From: Planctomycetaceae bacterium
GTDB lineage: Bacteria; Planctomycetota; Planctomycetia; Pirellulales; Thermoguttaceae
DNA: 12,588 nt
NCBI GenBank assembly: GCA_031283825.1
Contig: JAITAZ010000306.1
Coordinates: 1-12,588 of the forward strand
Direction: 5' to 3'
Below, piece by piece: positions 5,536-12,588 of the stretch (its first letter is position 1; each line of letters begins with the position of its first letter). The position numbers and the translations under genes are program-made. Under the pieces are notes generated by a model that made no database searches, was not told where the DNA came from, and saw only the letters and a program-made list of their open reading frames with translations.

Positions 5536-6162
5536 ATGGCTCGTTTTCGTACAAACAAATATAAAAATCGTGCAATCGTAAATGGAATTGGTAAATTGTT
5601 AAAGCTCAATCGAGGGCAGAAGGCGTTGGTTTCGGCGATAATCGTTATCATTGCAATAGCGAGTTATTTTGTATTCGACCAAAACGATTTTGCTTCGTTT
5701 CCGTCTTCGCCAAGAGCAAGTCAACAATCTACTAGTTTACAAGAAGGAATATATTATGTATCGCATATAGTCGATGGAGATACAATCGACATAATCGATA
5801 ACAAAAGACAGAAATACCGTATTCGTTTAATCGGCGCAAATGCTCCAGAAACAGCTAAAAAAAATATGCCGGCTGAACCCTACGCAGATAAAGCTACCGA
5901 TTTCACAAAACAAATTATAACAATAAATAAAAATCAAGTACGAATATCTTTTGACGGAGATCGAATCGATAAATACGGACGAAACCTCGCAATGGTTTAC
6001 GTCAATACGCCAAAAGGGGAAATATGGCTAAACGAAGCCCTAATCTACGAAGGATTAGCAAAAGCAAGATTACAATACAACTTCTCAAACGCCGCAAAAG
6101 AACGTCTAAAAAAAGCTGAACTAAACGCAAAAAACGCAAGAAAAAATATATGGAATTTCTAA
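5536..6162 (+). CDS. Membrane-anchored staphylococcal-nuclease-like (thermonuclease) protein
   Basis: Ca2+-dependent nuclease-like protein of 208 residues, probably anchored with its domain outside the cytoplasm. After a basic N-terminus there is one membrane segment at about 29-47 (KALVSAIIVIIAIASYFVF), a short Ser-rich linker, then the SNase OB-fold from about 71. VDGDT at 79-83 holds the Asp equivalent to D21 of the S. aureus enzyme. IRLIGANAPE at 96-105 gives the R35 and E43 equivalents, and DKYGR at 145-149 gives R87. The D40 position is Asn (102), a substitution I believe recurs in the family but which affects a metal ligand. I chose the ATG at 5536 because GGAG lies nine bases before it; an in-frame TTG at 5521 overlaps that ribosome-binding site. 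It converges with uvrA across 33 bp. Confidence 0.88.
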   Translation: MARFRTNKYKNRAIVNGIGKLLKLNRGQKALVSAIIVIIAIASYFVFDQNDFASFPSSPRASQQSTSLQEGIYYVSHIVDGDTIDIIDNKRQKYRIRLIGANAPETAKKNMPAEPYADKATDFTKQIITINKNQVRISFDGDRIDKYGRNLAMVYVNTPKGEIWLNEALIYEGLAKARLQYNFSNAAKERLKKAELNAKNARKNIWNF

Positions 6163-6179
6163 AACGAATTTTTTAAAAT

Positions 6180-6207
6180 ACAAAAAATATCATCGTCAAT
6201 TTTTTGT
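6180..6207. terminator. AT-rich inverted repeat between convergent genes
   Basis: ACAAAAAAT (6180-6188) and ATTTTTTGT (6199-6207) are perfect 9-bp inverted arms with a 10-base loop, overlapping the uvrA stop. A-run and T-run arms could give a weak bidirectional terminator for uvrA and the nuclease gene, but there is no GC stem, so this is tentative. Confidence 0.35.
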
Positions 6208-9200
6208 AGGGCAGGTTTGGGATTGGGTTGTTGAAATTCTTCGGGTGAGAGGGATTGGGATTTGTTTTTTGCCGCTCAAATATACTCCGGTTACAGAATC
6301 TTTCTGACTCAAAATCTGATTCGGATCGCCTTGTGCTACTATCTCGCCGCCGTGTCTGCCGGCTTTGGGACCGAAATCTAATACCTTGTCCGCACCCATT
6401 ATTACATCACGGTCATGTTCCACCACTATCAACGTATTGCCTAAATCCCTCAACTTTCTTAACGCCTCGACTAATCGTTTGTTGTCTCGCGGATGTAATC
6501 CTATCGTCGGCTCGTCCAAAACATAAAGAACGCCAACAAGTCCACTGCCTATTTGCGCCGCTAATCGAATCCTTTGAGTCTCGCCGCCAGATAATGTCGG
6601 AGCTGAACGAGATAAAGTCAAATAATCCAAACCAACGTCAATCAAAAATTGTAACCTGTTCACAATCTCAATCAATAAATCACCCGCAACCTGACGCTCA
6701 ACTTCCGTCAACTTCCATCCGCGAAATATCTCCGACAATCGACCAAGAGGTAATCGACATATCTGATCCATTGTGTAACCAATCAATCTCACGGCAGATA
6801 CGTCGTCTCTTAATCTGCTGCCTAAACATACGCCGCACTCTACCTCGTCGATAATCATGTCTTCCATCGCCCTAAATGACGGCACAAGTCTATACGCCTC
6901 CTCCACCGAAGAATAAAGTCCTTTGTACTGAAACGAAAACTCAATCGTTCTTTTTGTCCCGCTAGATTCTCTCACGCTTGACTCGCTCGCGCCACTCGAC
7001 TCTCCATCTTTTGATTTTGACGTAACTTTTACAACTCCCTTTTTCGCCGCGCCCTTTAATACGACTCTTGATGATTCTCTTGATGATTCCTTTGATGATT
7101 CCTTTGATGATTCCTTTGATAATTCTTTGGTAGATTCTTTTGCAGATTCTTTCGACGACTTTGTTGAAGTTGACGTTGAAGTTGAAGTTGACTTTGTTGT
7201 TGAATTTTCTTTTGAATTTTCTTTTGAAAATTCTTTTTCGGCGTTTGTTGAATTTATTTCGAATTTGACGTTAAACTCTTGATCTCCAGTTCCGTGATAA
7301 ATTAGTCTTCGGTGTCTTGCGTCGAGTTGTTCAAACGGCGCGTCGATAGGGATTCCGGTTTGTTCGGCGAATGCTTTTAGCATTTCTTTTCCGATTTGCG
7401 TTTTTGCGTTTGGCAATAATTTTACCGCGCCTTCCTCCAACGATAATTTTGAATCACTCAGAAAAACCGCCGGATTCGCGCCTTGTTGAACTCCTAATCC
7501 TTCACAATTCGGACACCATCCCAACGGCGAATTAGCCGAAAAATGATGAGGCGTAAGACGCTCAAAACTTCGTCCGCATTTCTCGCACGCCAAATGCTGA
7601 CTGTGAACAAAACGTCTCCACTTCGACTCCGGTTTATTCTCGTCAACTTCGATCACGTGAACGACGCCGCGTCCAATCGACAACGCATTTTCTACGCTGT
7701 CGGCAATTCTCATTCTGCCGGATTGATCCTCCCGCAACACAACGCGATCAATTACCAACTCCACATCATGCCGACGCCGCCGATCAATATCCGGCAAATC
7801 GCCGGCATTATCATCAAGCGAATACAAAACTCCATCGACCCGAACTCGACTATAACCTTCAGACCGAAAACGTCGCCAAAGATCATCATAGATTTGACCG
7901 ACCTCAATATTTATCGGCGCGGCTATAATCAATCGTCCGTCGGTTTGCATCGACATTATTTTCGCAATAATTTCATCCAACGTTTGAGTCCCAATCTGAA
8001 TATTACACTCAGGACAATACGAAACTCCAAGACGCGCAAACAGAACTCGTAAATAATCTTGTATCTCCGTAATCGTGCCGACCGTACTACGCGGAGAATG
8101 AGACGCCGCCTTCTGCTCAATCGCAATCGCCGGAGACAAACCCTCAATGCGTTCAACTCGCGGCTTCTGCAATTGACCTATAAATTGTCTCGCGTAACTC
8201 GATAAACTCTCAACATAACGACGTTGTCCTTCCGCGTAAATCGTGTCCATCGCCAAAGACGACTTGCCGCTGCCGCTCGGTCCCGCGCAAATCGTCATCT
8301 TGTCGCGCGGAATCTCAACCGAAACGTTTTTAAGATTATGCTCCGACGCGCCAAGAACTACTACCGCGCCGCTCAAAATCGTTTTACTATCGGATTTGAT
8401 CTCTACATTGTTTTCTAATTTATGATCTAATTCGCCGGATGATATTTTCTCCGATATTTTCTCCGATTTATTCGCCGATATTTTTGTTGATTTATTTTCA
8501 GATTTATTTTGCTGATTCGAATTGATTGACTTGGTCGAATAATTTGAAGTTGAATAAATTGAATCTGTCGAGTTTGGCGATTTTGATAAATATTTTTTCA
8601 GTGCTTTACCGGTATAAGAATTTTCTGCATTTACGATCATTTCCGGCGTTCCTGCTGCGACAATTTTTCCACCATCGTTTCCTCCTTCTGGACCTAAGTC
8701 GATAATCCAATCGGCGGTTTTTATGACGTCTAAATTATGCTCTACGACAATGACAGTATTTCCTGCGTCAACGAATTCGTGTAAAACGCCGAGCAGCATT
8801 TTTATATCGGCGAAATGCAATCCTGTTGTCGGCTCGTCCAAGAGATATAGAGTTTTTCCTGAACTTCTTTTTACTAATTCTTTCGCTAATTTTATTCGTT
8901 GTGCTTCTCCTCCCGACAGCGTCGGCGACGGTTGACCCAATTTCATATATCCAAGTCCAACGCGATTTAACATCGACAAATAATGCTTAATCTTTGGATG
9001 ATTCTCAAAATGTTCAATCGCTTCTTCCACGTCCATATTTAGAACTTGATCAATCGATTTGCCTTTGTATCGAATCGCCAACGTCTCGTGATTAAATCGC
9101 CGCCCTTGACACGCCGGACAAGTTACGTAAACGTCGGCGAGAAAATCCATCTCTAATTTTTGCACGCCGCGACCTTCGCACGCTTCGCATCGTCCGCTTC

Positions 9201-11724
9201 TAATATTGAAACTAAATCGCCCCGGTTCGTAACCTTTCAACTTCGATTCAGGAATTTCCGCAAATAGATTACGAATTTCATCAAACACTTTAATATAAGT
9301 CGCCGGATTAGAATGAGACCCGCGACCAATCGGAGATTGATCAATATCAATCATCTTGTCGAGCATCTCAAGCCCGACAATTTCACGATGGACTCCCGGA
9401 TTGCCGTAACCGCGATTCAAATCTCTATTTAACGCTTCAACAATAATATCGTTTACAAGCGAACTCTTCCCCGAACCGCTTACTCCGGTAACGCAAACGA
9501 AAACTCCAAGCGGAATTTCAACGTCGATATTTTTCAAATTATTATGTTCCGCGCCGCGAATAACTATTTTCCGGTTTACGTCAATTTTGCGACGTTGCGG
9601 CGGAATCGGAATAGACTCTTCGCCGGTTAAATATTTTAACGTTAGCGAATTCGCCGCGTCGGGAATTATGTTCGCGGGATTCAAAATATTCGACACGACT
9701 TTACCGCCGTGAAATCCGGGACCAGGACCGAAATCGACTAGCATGTCGGCGGCTCGCATTGTGTCTTCGTCATGCTCGACAACGATAACGGTGTTGCCAA
9801 GATCACGCAACTTCGCCAGAGTTGATAAGAGTCGATTGTTGTCTCGCGGATGCAATCCAATTGACGGCTCGTCCAAGATATACAAAACTCCGACTAGTCC
9901 GCTGCCGATTTGACTCGCCAATCTTATACGTTGCATTTCGCCGCCCGAAAGCGTCGGTGCAGTTCGTCCGAGTGAAAGATACTCAAGCCCAACGTTGACA
10001 AGAAAACCAAGACGATTACGAATTTCTTTCAACGCTTCTTCGGCGATTTTACTGCCTGTCTCTGACAACGCTAAACCTGAAAAGAATTTTTGTAACAAAT
10101 TTATCGGCAAGTTGCATAATTTCGGTAACGATAATTTTTTCGTTGAAAATTCGTCGGACGTTGTTTCGAGTTTGAAAGCTCTTGCTTGTTCGTTTAGACG
10201 TTCTCCGTTGCAGTAGCTGCATTTCATAACTCGCATGAATTTCTCCATTTCCAGACGTTGCATTTTGCTTTTTGTGTCGTTGAATTGGACGAGCATTTGA
10301 GGAATAATTCCGTCGAATTTTCCGCCCCATTTATGTTCGGACGTTCCGTTTCGCCAAGTGTAAGTGATTTGCAAATCGCCGGCGCCCCAGAGCAGATCGT
10401 GTTGAATTTTCGGATCGAGTTCTTCCCATGCGGTTTCGAGAATCGTGTGAGAGTGAAGGTTATAAAATTTCTCTAAAGCGTCTGCGACGCCTTGAAAAAT
10501 ATGTTTTTGCCAACGTCCTAAGTCTCTCCATTTGCCGATTGGAACGATGCAGCCTTGTTGAAAAGATTTCGATTTATCGGGAATCAACAAATCCGGATCA
10601 AACGAATTCACCTCGCCTAGACCGTCGCATTTCGGACACATGCCGCGCGGAGTATTAAAACTAAAAATCTGCGGACTAGGCGGTTCAAAACTTAAATTAC
10701 AATCTGTACACGCATAATTCGCCGATAATGATAAACTTATATTTTGACTCTGATTTTTCGTTACAGAAATTGAATGATGCAAAGATGCAGATGCAGATTC
10801 AGATTCAGATGCAAATGCAGATTCAGCAGATGCAGGCATAGAATTAGAATCAGATTCAGCCGCAGATAATTTCGCCGATTTAGATTTATTTTTCCGTTTC
10901 AATTCTGCCGCGTTTTGAGGTTGATCGTTTTGAGACGATTCAGAGATTTGAGATGATTCAGAGATTTCAGAGATTTCAAAACTTTCGGATGATTCTGTTG
11001 TTTGAGAGATATCGTTTTCGATAATTACATGACCTCCGCTGAGAGCGAGTGCTCTTTCGACGGATTCTGAGAGTCTATTTCGTCCGTTTATTCCGGACTG
11101 AACTAATCGATCTATTATGACATCGACGTCGTGTCTCATTTGTCGATCTAGTTTTAGATTATCGTTTAGTCTAACGAATTGACCATCGACTTTTGCGCGG
11201 GTGTAACCTTGTTTTGTGAGGTCTGCGAATAGATCTTTGAATTCCCCTTTTTGTTTTTTTATGATTGGAGCGAGAATTATAATTCTGGTTTTTTCTGGGA
11301 TTGATTCGATTTGGTCGATAATTTGTTGTTTTGTTTGTGCTGAGATTGGTTTACCGCATTTAGGGCAATATCCGGTGGCGACTCGAGCGAAAAGGACTCG
11401 GAGAAAATCGTAAATTTCGGTAATTGTTCCAACGGTGCTGCGAGAATTTTGACCTCCGGTTTTTTGAGAAATTGAAATTGACGGACTTAATCCGGTGATT
11501 TGATCGACGTCTGGTTTTGGCAATTGTCCTAAAAACTGGCGGGCGTAGCTTGACAAACTTTCGACGTATCTACGTTGACCTTCTGCGTAGAGAGTATCGA
11601 AAGCCAAAGAACTTTTCCCTGACCCGCTAACGCCGGTGAAGCAAATCAATTTATTTCGAGGCAAAACGAGATCAACATCGCATAAATTATGCTCGCGAGC
11701 GCCATTGACAATAATATCGGACAT
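6196..11724 (-). CDS. uvrA: UvrA with an extra third ATPase half (fused excinuclease ABC subunit A)
   Basis: DNA-damage recognition ATPase of nucleotide excision repair; UvrA dimers load UvrB at lesions. Normal UvrA is about 940 residues; this one has 1842. Residues 1 to about 1045 are a full UvrA: Walker [10 protein letters not shown] at 31-39 and 747-755, signature LSGGE at 592-596 and 936-940, zinc-finger CxxC starting at 339 (CTDC...CPKC) and a second CEAC...CPAC finger in the second half. After a Ser/Lys/Asn linker (about 1045-1120), a second N-terminal half follows: GPSGSGKSS at 1148-1156, CEKC finger at 1380, LSGGE at 1711-1715, then [12 protein letters not shown] and VVEHD. The protein ends where a fourth cassette would begin. 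All three cassettes keep their catalytic motifs. Low-complexity inserts lie at about 242-337 and 1490-1588. I recall chlamydial UvrA being similarly long. The start [14 protein letters not shown] fits the family. Confidence 0.97.
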   Translation of the reverse strand: MSDIIVNGAREHNLCDVDLVLPRNKLICFTGVSGSGKSSLAFDTLYAEGQRRYVESLSSYARQFLGQLPKPDVDQITGLSPSISISQKTGGQNSRSTVGTITEIYDFLRVLFARVATGYCPKCGKPISAQTKQQIIDQIESIPEKTRIIILAPIIKKQKGEFKDLFADLTKQGYTRAKVDGQFVRLNDNLKLDRQMRHDVDVIIDRLVQSGINGRNRLSESVERALALSGGHVIIENDISQTTESSESFEISEISESSQISESSQNDQPQNAAELKRKNKSKSAKLSAAESDSNSMPASAESAFASESESASASLHHSISVTKNQSQNISLSLSANYACTDCNLSFEPPSPQIFSFNTPRGMCPKCDGLGEVNSFDPDLLIPDKSKSFQQGCIVPIGKWRDLGRWQKHIFQGVADALEKFYNLHSHTILETAWEELDPKIQHDLLWGAGDLQITYTWRNGTSEHKWGGKFDGIIPQMLVQFNDTKSKMQRLEMEKFMRVMKCSYCNGERLNEQARAFKLETTSDEFSTKKLSLPKLCNLPINLLQKFFSGLALSETGSKIAEEALKEIRNRLGFLVNVGLEYLSLGRTAPTLSGGEMQRIRLASQIGSGLVGVLYILDEPSIGLHPRDNNRLLSTLAKLRDLGNTVIVVEHDEDTMRAADMLVDFGPGPGFHGGKVVSNILNPANIIPDAANSLTLKYLTGEESIPIPPQRRKIDVNRKIVIRGAEHNNLKNIDVEIPLGVFVCVTGVSGSGKSSLVNDIIVEALNRDLNRGYGNPGVHREIVGLEMLDKMIDIDQSPIGRGSHSNPATYIKVFDEIRNLFAEIPESKLKGYEPGRFSFNIRSGRCEACEGRGVQKLEMDFLADVYVTCPACQGRRFNHETLAIRYKGKSIDQVLNMDVEEAIEHFENHPKIKHYLSMLNRVGLGYMKLGQPSPTLSGGEAQRIKLAKELVKRSSGKTLYLLDEPTTGLHFADIKMLLGVLHEFVDAGNTVIVVEHNLDVIKTADWIIDLGPEGGNDGGKIVAAGTPEMIVNAENSYTGKALKKYLSKSPNSTDSIYSTSNYSTKSINSNQQNKSENKSTKISANKSEKISEKISSGELDHKLENNVEIKSDSKTILSGAVVVLGASEHNLKNVSVEIPRDKMTICAGPSGSGKSSLAMDTIYAEGQRRYVESLSSYARQFIGQLQKPRVERIEGLSPAIAIEQKAASHSPRSTVGTITEIQDYLRVLFARLGVSYCPECNIQIGTQTLDEIIAKIMSMQTDGRLIIAAPINIEVGQIYDDLWRRFRSEGYSRVRVDGVLYSLDDNAGDLPDIDRRRRHDVELVIDRVVLREDQSGRMRIADSVENALSIGRGVVHVIEVDENKPESKWRRFVHSQHLACEKCGRSFERLTPHHFSANSPLGWCPNCEGLGVQQGANPAVFLSDSKLSLEEGAVKLLPNAKTQIGKEMLKAFAEQTGIPIDAPFEQLDARHRRLIYHGTGDQEFNVKFEINSTNAEKEFSKENSKENSTTKSTSTSTSTSTKSSKESAKESTKELSKESSKESSKESSRESSRVVLKGAAKKGVVKVTSKSKDGESSGASESSVRESSGTKRTIEFSFQYKGLYSSVEEAYRLVPSFRAMEDMIIDEVECGVCLGSRLRDDVSAVRLIGYTMDQICRLPLGRLSEIFRGWKLTEVERQVAGDLLIEIVNRLQFLIDVGLDYLTLSRSAPTLSGGETQRIRLAAQIGSGLVGVLYVLDEPTIGLHPRDNKRLVEALRKLRDLGNTLIVVEHDRDVIMGADKVLDFGPKAGRHGGEIVAQGDPNQILSQKDSVTGVYLSGKKQIPIPLTRRISTTQSQTCPTKN
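7067..7150. repeat. Twelve-base tandem repeat inside uvrA
   Basis: Seven consecutive 12-base units of the type TTTGATGATTCC (minus-strand reading encodes repeated ESSK/ESTK/ESAK). They form the core of the Ser-rich insert in the third ATPase half. The first four units are nearly identical and later ones decay. The unit keeps the reading frame, so copy-number change would not break the gene. Confidence 0.9.
10783..10835. repeat. Six-base tandem repeat inside uvrA
   Basis: Alternating AGATGC and AGATTC hexamers encode a run of Ala/Ser/Glu on the minus strand, within the insert just before the first zinc finger. A related GATTCAGAGATTT repeat lies at 10934-10977 in the same insert. In-frame units again allow length variation without frameshift. 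Confidence 0.8.
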
Positions 11725-11756
11725 GCAAAATGTAAGAGTAAAAAATTAAAATTATT

Positions 11757-11793
11757 CGTAATATTTAAGCGTAATATTTCAGCGAAATATTTG
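11757..11793. repeat. Three 13-base repeats upstream of uvrA
   Basis: CGTAATATTTAAG, CGTAATATTTCAG and CGAAATATTTG lie head to tail 33-70 bp upstream of the uvrA start. Related GTAATATT-AGCGGAAA words occur beside other repeats in the window (about 4353 and 12138), so these may be intergenic repeat debris and not uvrA regulatory sites. Confidence 0.55.
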
Positions 11794-11955
11794 TTTTGTA
11801 ATTATATTTTTCACACTTTAAAATTCGGTTTTTTAAAATTTATTGAGGTAAATTTGAATTTAAAAATCCTGTTAATCTTGTTAATCCTGTCTAAAAACAA
11901 AAAACAAAATTTCAAGTGTGATGAGTATATTCATCCGTTTTGTATTAAATTTTGT

Positions 11956-12102
11956 GTAACCGTTCACGAAATTTTTTATTTTTTTATCGAAAAATTCAAA
12001 CGTGAATAGTTACAAATTAACAATCGTAGAGACGCAAGGCATTGCGTCTCTACATTTGGTTTAGCAATTCAAATCCGAATTTAAAAACCCGTGAACAGTT
12101 AC
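11956..12102. mobile_element. Miniature inverted-repeat element D with near-perfect 8-bp duplication
   Basis: The left end GTAACCGTTCACG (11956-11968) and right end CGTGAACAGTTAC (12090-12102) are inverted with one mismatch. The flanking octamers AATTTTGT and AGTTTTGT match at 7 of 8. Its left part (ends with CGTGAATAGTTACAAATTAA) corresponds to the right end of element B read in reverse, and its right part (AAATCCGAATTT) to the left end of B. D is therefore a short, reversed relative lacking most of the interior. Confidence 0.7.
12026..12053. repeat. Single-hairpin form of the GTAGAGACGCAA unit
   Basis: GTAGAGACGCAA-GGCA-TTGCGTCTCTAC is a perfect 12-bp stem with a 4-base loop, nested in element D. 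It equals the right hairpin of the 76-bp unit with complete outer arms, so it could be a deletion product or the ancestral form. Confidence 0.85.
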
Positions 12103-12210
12103 AGTTTTGTGAACCTAAAAATCTCATGTAAAAATTTATGTAATATTCAGCGGAAATTTTTTTATTTGCCTCGACGGAATTTTTGTAACGATAATTCTGC
12201 CGAAAAAATT

Positions 12211-12280
12211 TTTTCCAAATATTCTGCGATCTTTTGCGTTTAAATTTAATCGCAAAAAAACGCAGAATATAAGGAAAAAA
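12211..12280. repeat. TTCTGCG/CGCAGAA hairpin element, copy 3
   Basis: Arms TTTTTCC...ATATTCTGCG...TTTTGCG and CGCAAAA...CGCAGAATAT...GGAAAAAA pair over about 28 bp with few mismatches, around a TTTAAATTTAAT loop. It lies just beyond the stop codon of the oxidoreductase-family gene and could act as its transcript end. Confidence 0.75.
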
Positions 12281-12312
12281 ATAATTAAAAAATTCCGAAT
12301 TCCGAATTTCTC

Positions 12313-12588
12313 TCAAACGGTTGGCTGTTCAAATCCTTTTCGATGCTCTCGTTTTAGCCAAGTATTTGCTTCGGCATCTCCGATAAATTCTTCTTTTGCG
12401 GGATCCCATTTTAAGTTTCTTCCAAGATAACGCGCGATATTAAGCAAATGACAAATTGTCGCTGTACGGATTCCTGATTCTAAGTGTCCAATAGTTTGTT
12501 TTCCGCTGTAAATACAATTGATCCAGTCAGTCGTATGCGACGGCAATTTGAGATTTGAGTTTTCCTTCAACCAGTCTGCGGCGAGTTC
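12313..12588 (-). CDS. Gfo/Idh/MocA-family oxidoreductase, C-terminal part (truncated by window edge)
   Basis: The reading frame is open to the window edge, so only the last 91 residues are visible; the N-terminal NAD(P)-binding fold lies outside. The segment TTDWINCIYSGKQTIGHLES, then ATICHLLNIARYLGR, then LKWDPAKEEFIGDAEAN and a final LKREHRKGFE is characteristic of planctomycete Gfo/Idh/MocA proteins, often exported by a Tat signal and occurring in many paralogues. These proteins are usually thought to oxidise or epimerise sugars or inositols; the substrate here is unknown. An in-frame TTG at 12570 should not be taken as the start, since family-like sequence (ELAADW) continues upstream of it. 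Stop TGA at 12313. Confidence 0.85.
   Translation of the reverse strand, partial: ELAADWLKENSNLKLPSHTTDWINCIYSGKQTIGHLESGIRTATICHLLNIARYLGRNLKWDPAKEEFIGDAEANTWLKREHRKGFEQPTV

Larger units (their letters stand above)
11725..12312. other. Repeat-rich gap upstream of uvrA
   Basis: The 588-bp gap contains no gene that I can support. It holds three 13-base CGTAATATTTMAG-type units just upstream of uvrA (11757-11793), a periodic TCCTGTTAATC motif (11865-11890), element D (11956-12102) and a TTCTGCG hairpin (12211-12280). The uvrA promoter must lie in the AT-rich left part, but no consensus boxes are clear, and the uvrA ATG has no Shine-Dalgarno motif. Confidence 0.75.

Noticed and set aside
6255..6854. 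Plus-strand open frame of 199 codons inside uvrA
   Set aside because: It is antisense to highly conserved UvrA motifs, which fully explain the sequence.
11689..12009. Plus-strand open frame overlapping the uvrA start
   Set aside because: It overlaps uvrA antisense, crosses repeats, and has no ribosome-binding site or recognisable domain.
12050..12316. Minus-strand open frame of 88 codons beside the oxidoreductase gene
   Set aside because: It is built from the TTCTGCG hairpin and element D end, overlaps the 3' end of the oxidoreductase gene, and has a Lys/Arg/Phe-rich composition typical of AT-rich noise.

Overview
The window is AT-rich bacterial DNA, probably from a member of the Planctomycetota. 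Three things point there. The uvrA gene encodes a very long fused protein. The truncated gene at the right edge has the C-terminus typical of the many planctomycete Gfo/Idh/MocA oxidoreductases. A flagellar gene pair is also present. Phylum is inferred from protein character, not proven; the strong AT bias is unusual for most cultured planctomycetes.

Layout from left to right. On the plus strand, a TetR/AcrR-type repressor (45-620) precedes a small SAM-dependent methyltransferase (806-1450). On the minus strand are two flagellar-type genes: a MotE-like membrane/coiled-coil protein (3449-4129), followed downstream by a FliK-like hook-length control protein (1477-3054). These two are separated by about 390 bp of repeats. 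A gene-poor stretch of about 1.4 kb (4130-5535) is packed with small inverted-repeat elements and holds what may be a broken gene. Then come a membrane-anchored thermonuclease-like protein on the plus strand (5536-6162) and, converging on it, the 1842-residue UvrA on the minus strand (6196-11724). A second repeat-rich gap (11725-12312) ends at the C-terminal part of a Gfo/Idh/MocA-family protein (12313 to the window edge).

The most notable non-coding content is a set of miniature inverted-repeat elements with ends of the form GTAACCGTTCACG...CGTGAACGGTTAC. One copy (4319-4551) is flanked by a perfect 8-bp direct repeat, CATTTGTT, and another (11956-12102) by an 8-bp repeat with one mismatch. 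This is the footprint expected of transposition. GTAA termini and 8-bp duplications recall the IS66 family, but no transposase is present here. Two copies carry a nearly identical 76-bp three-hairpin insert and a third carries a single-hairpin form of it. A separate family of TTCTGCG/CGCAGAA hairpins occurs three times.

The most notable protein is UvrA. It has a complete two-ATPase UvrA followed by an extra N-terminal half, giving three ATP-binding cassettes. Ser/Lys/Glu-rich segments, partly encoded by short tandem DNA repeats, are inserted at three points. I found no RNA gene, CRISPR array, complete insertion sequence or convincing new multi-gene system.
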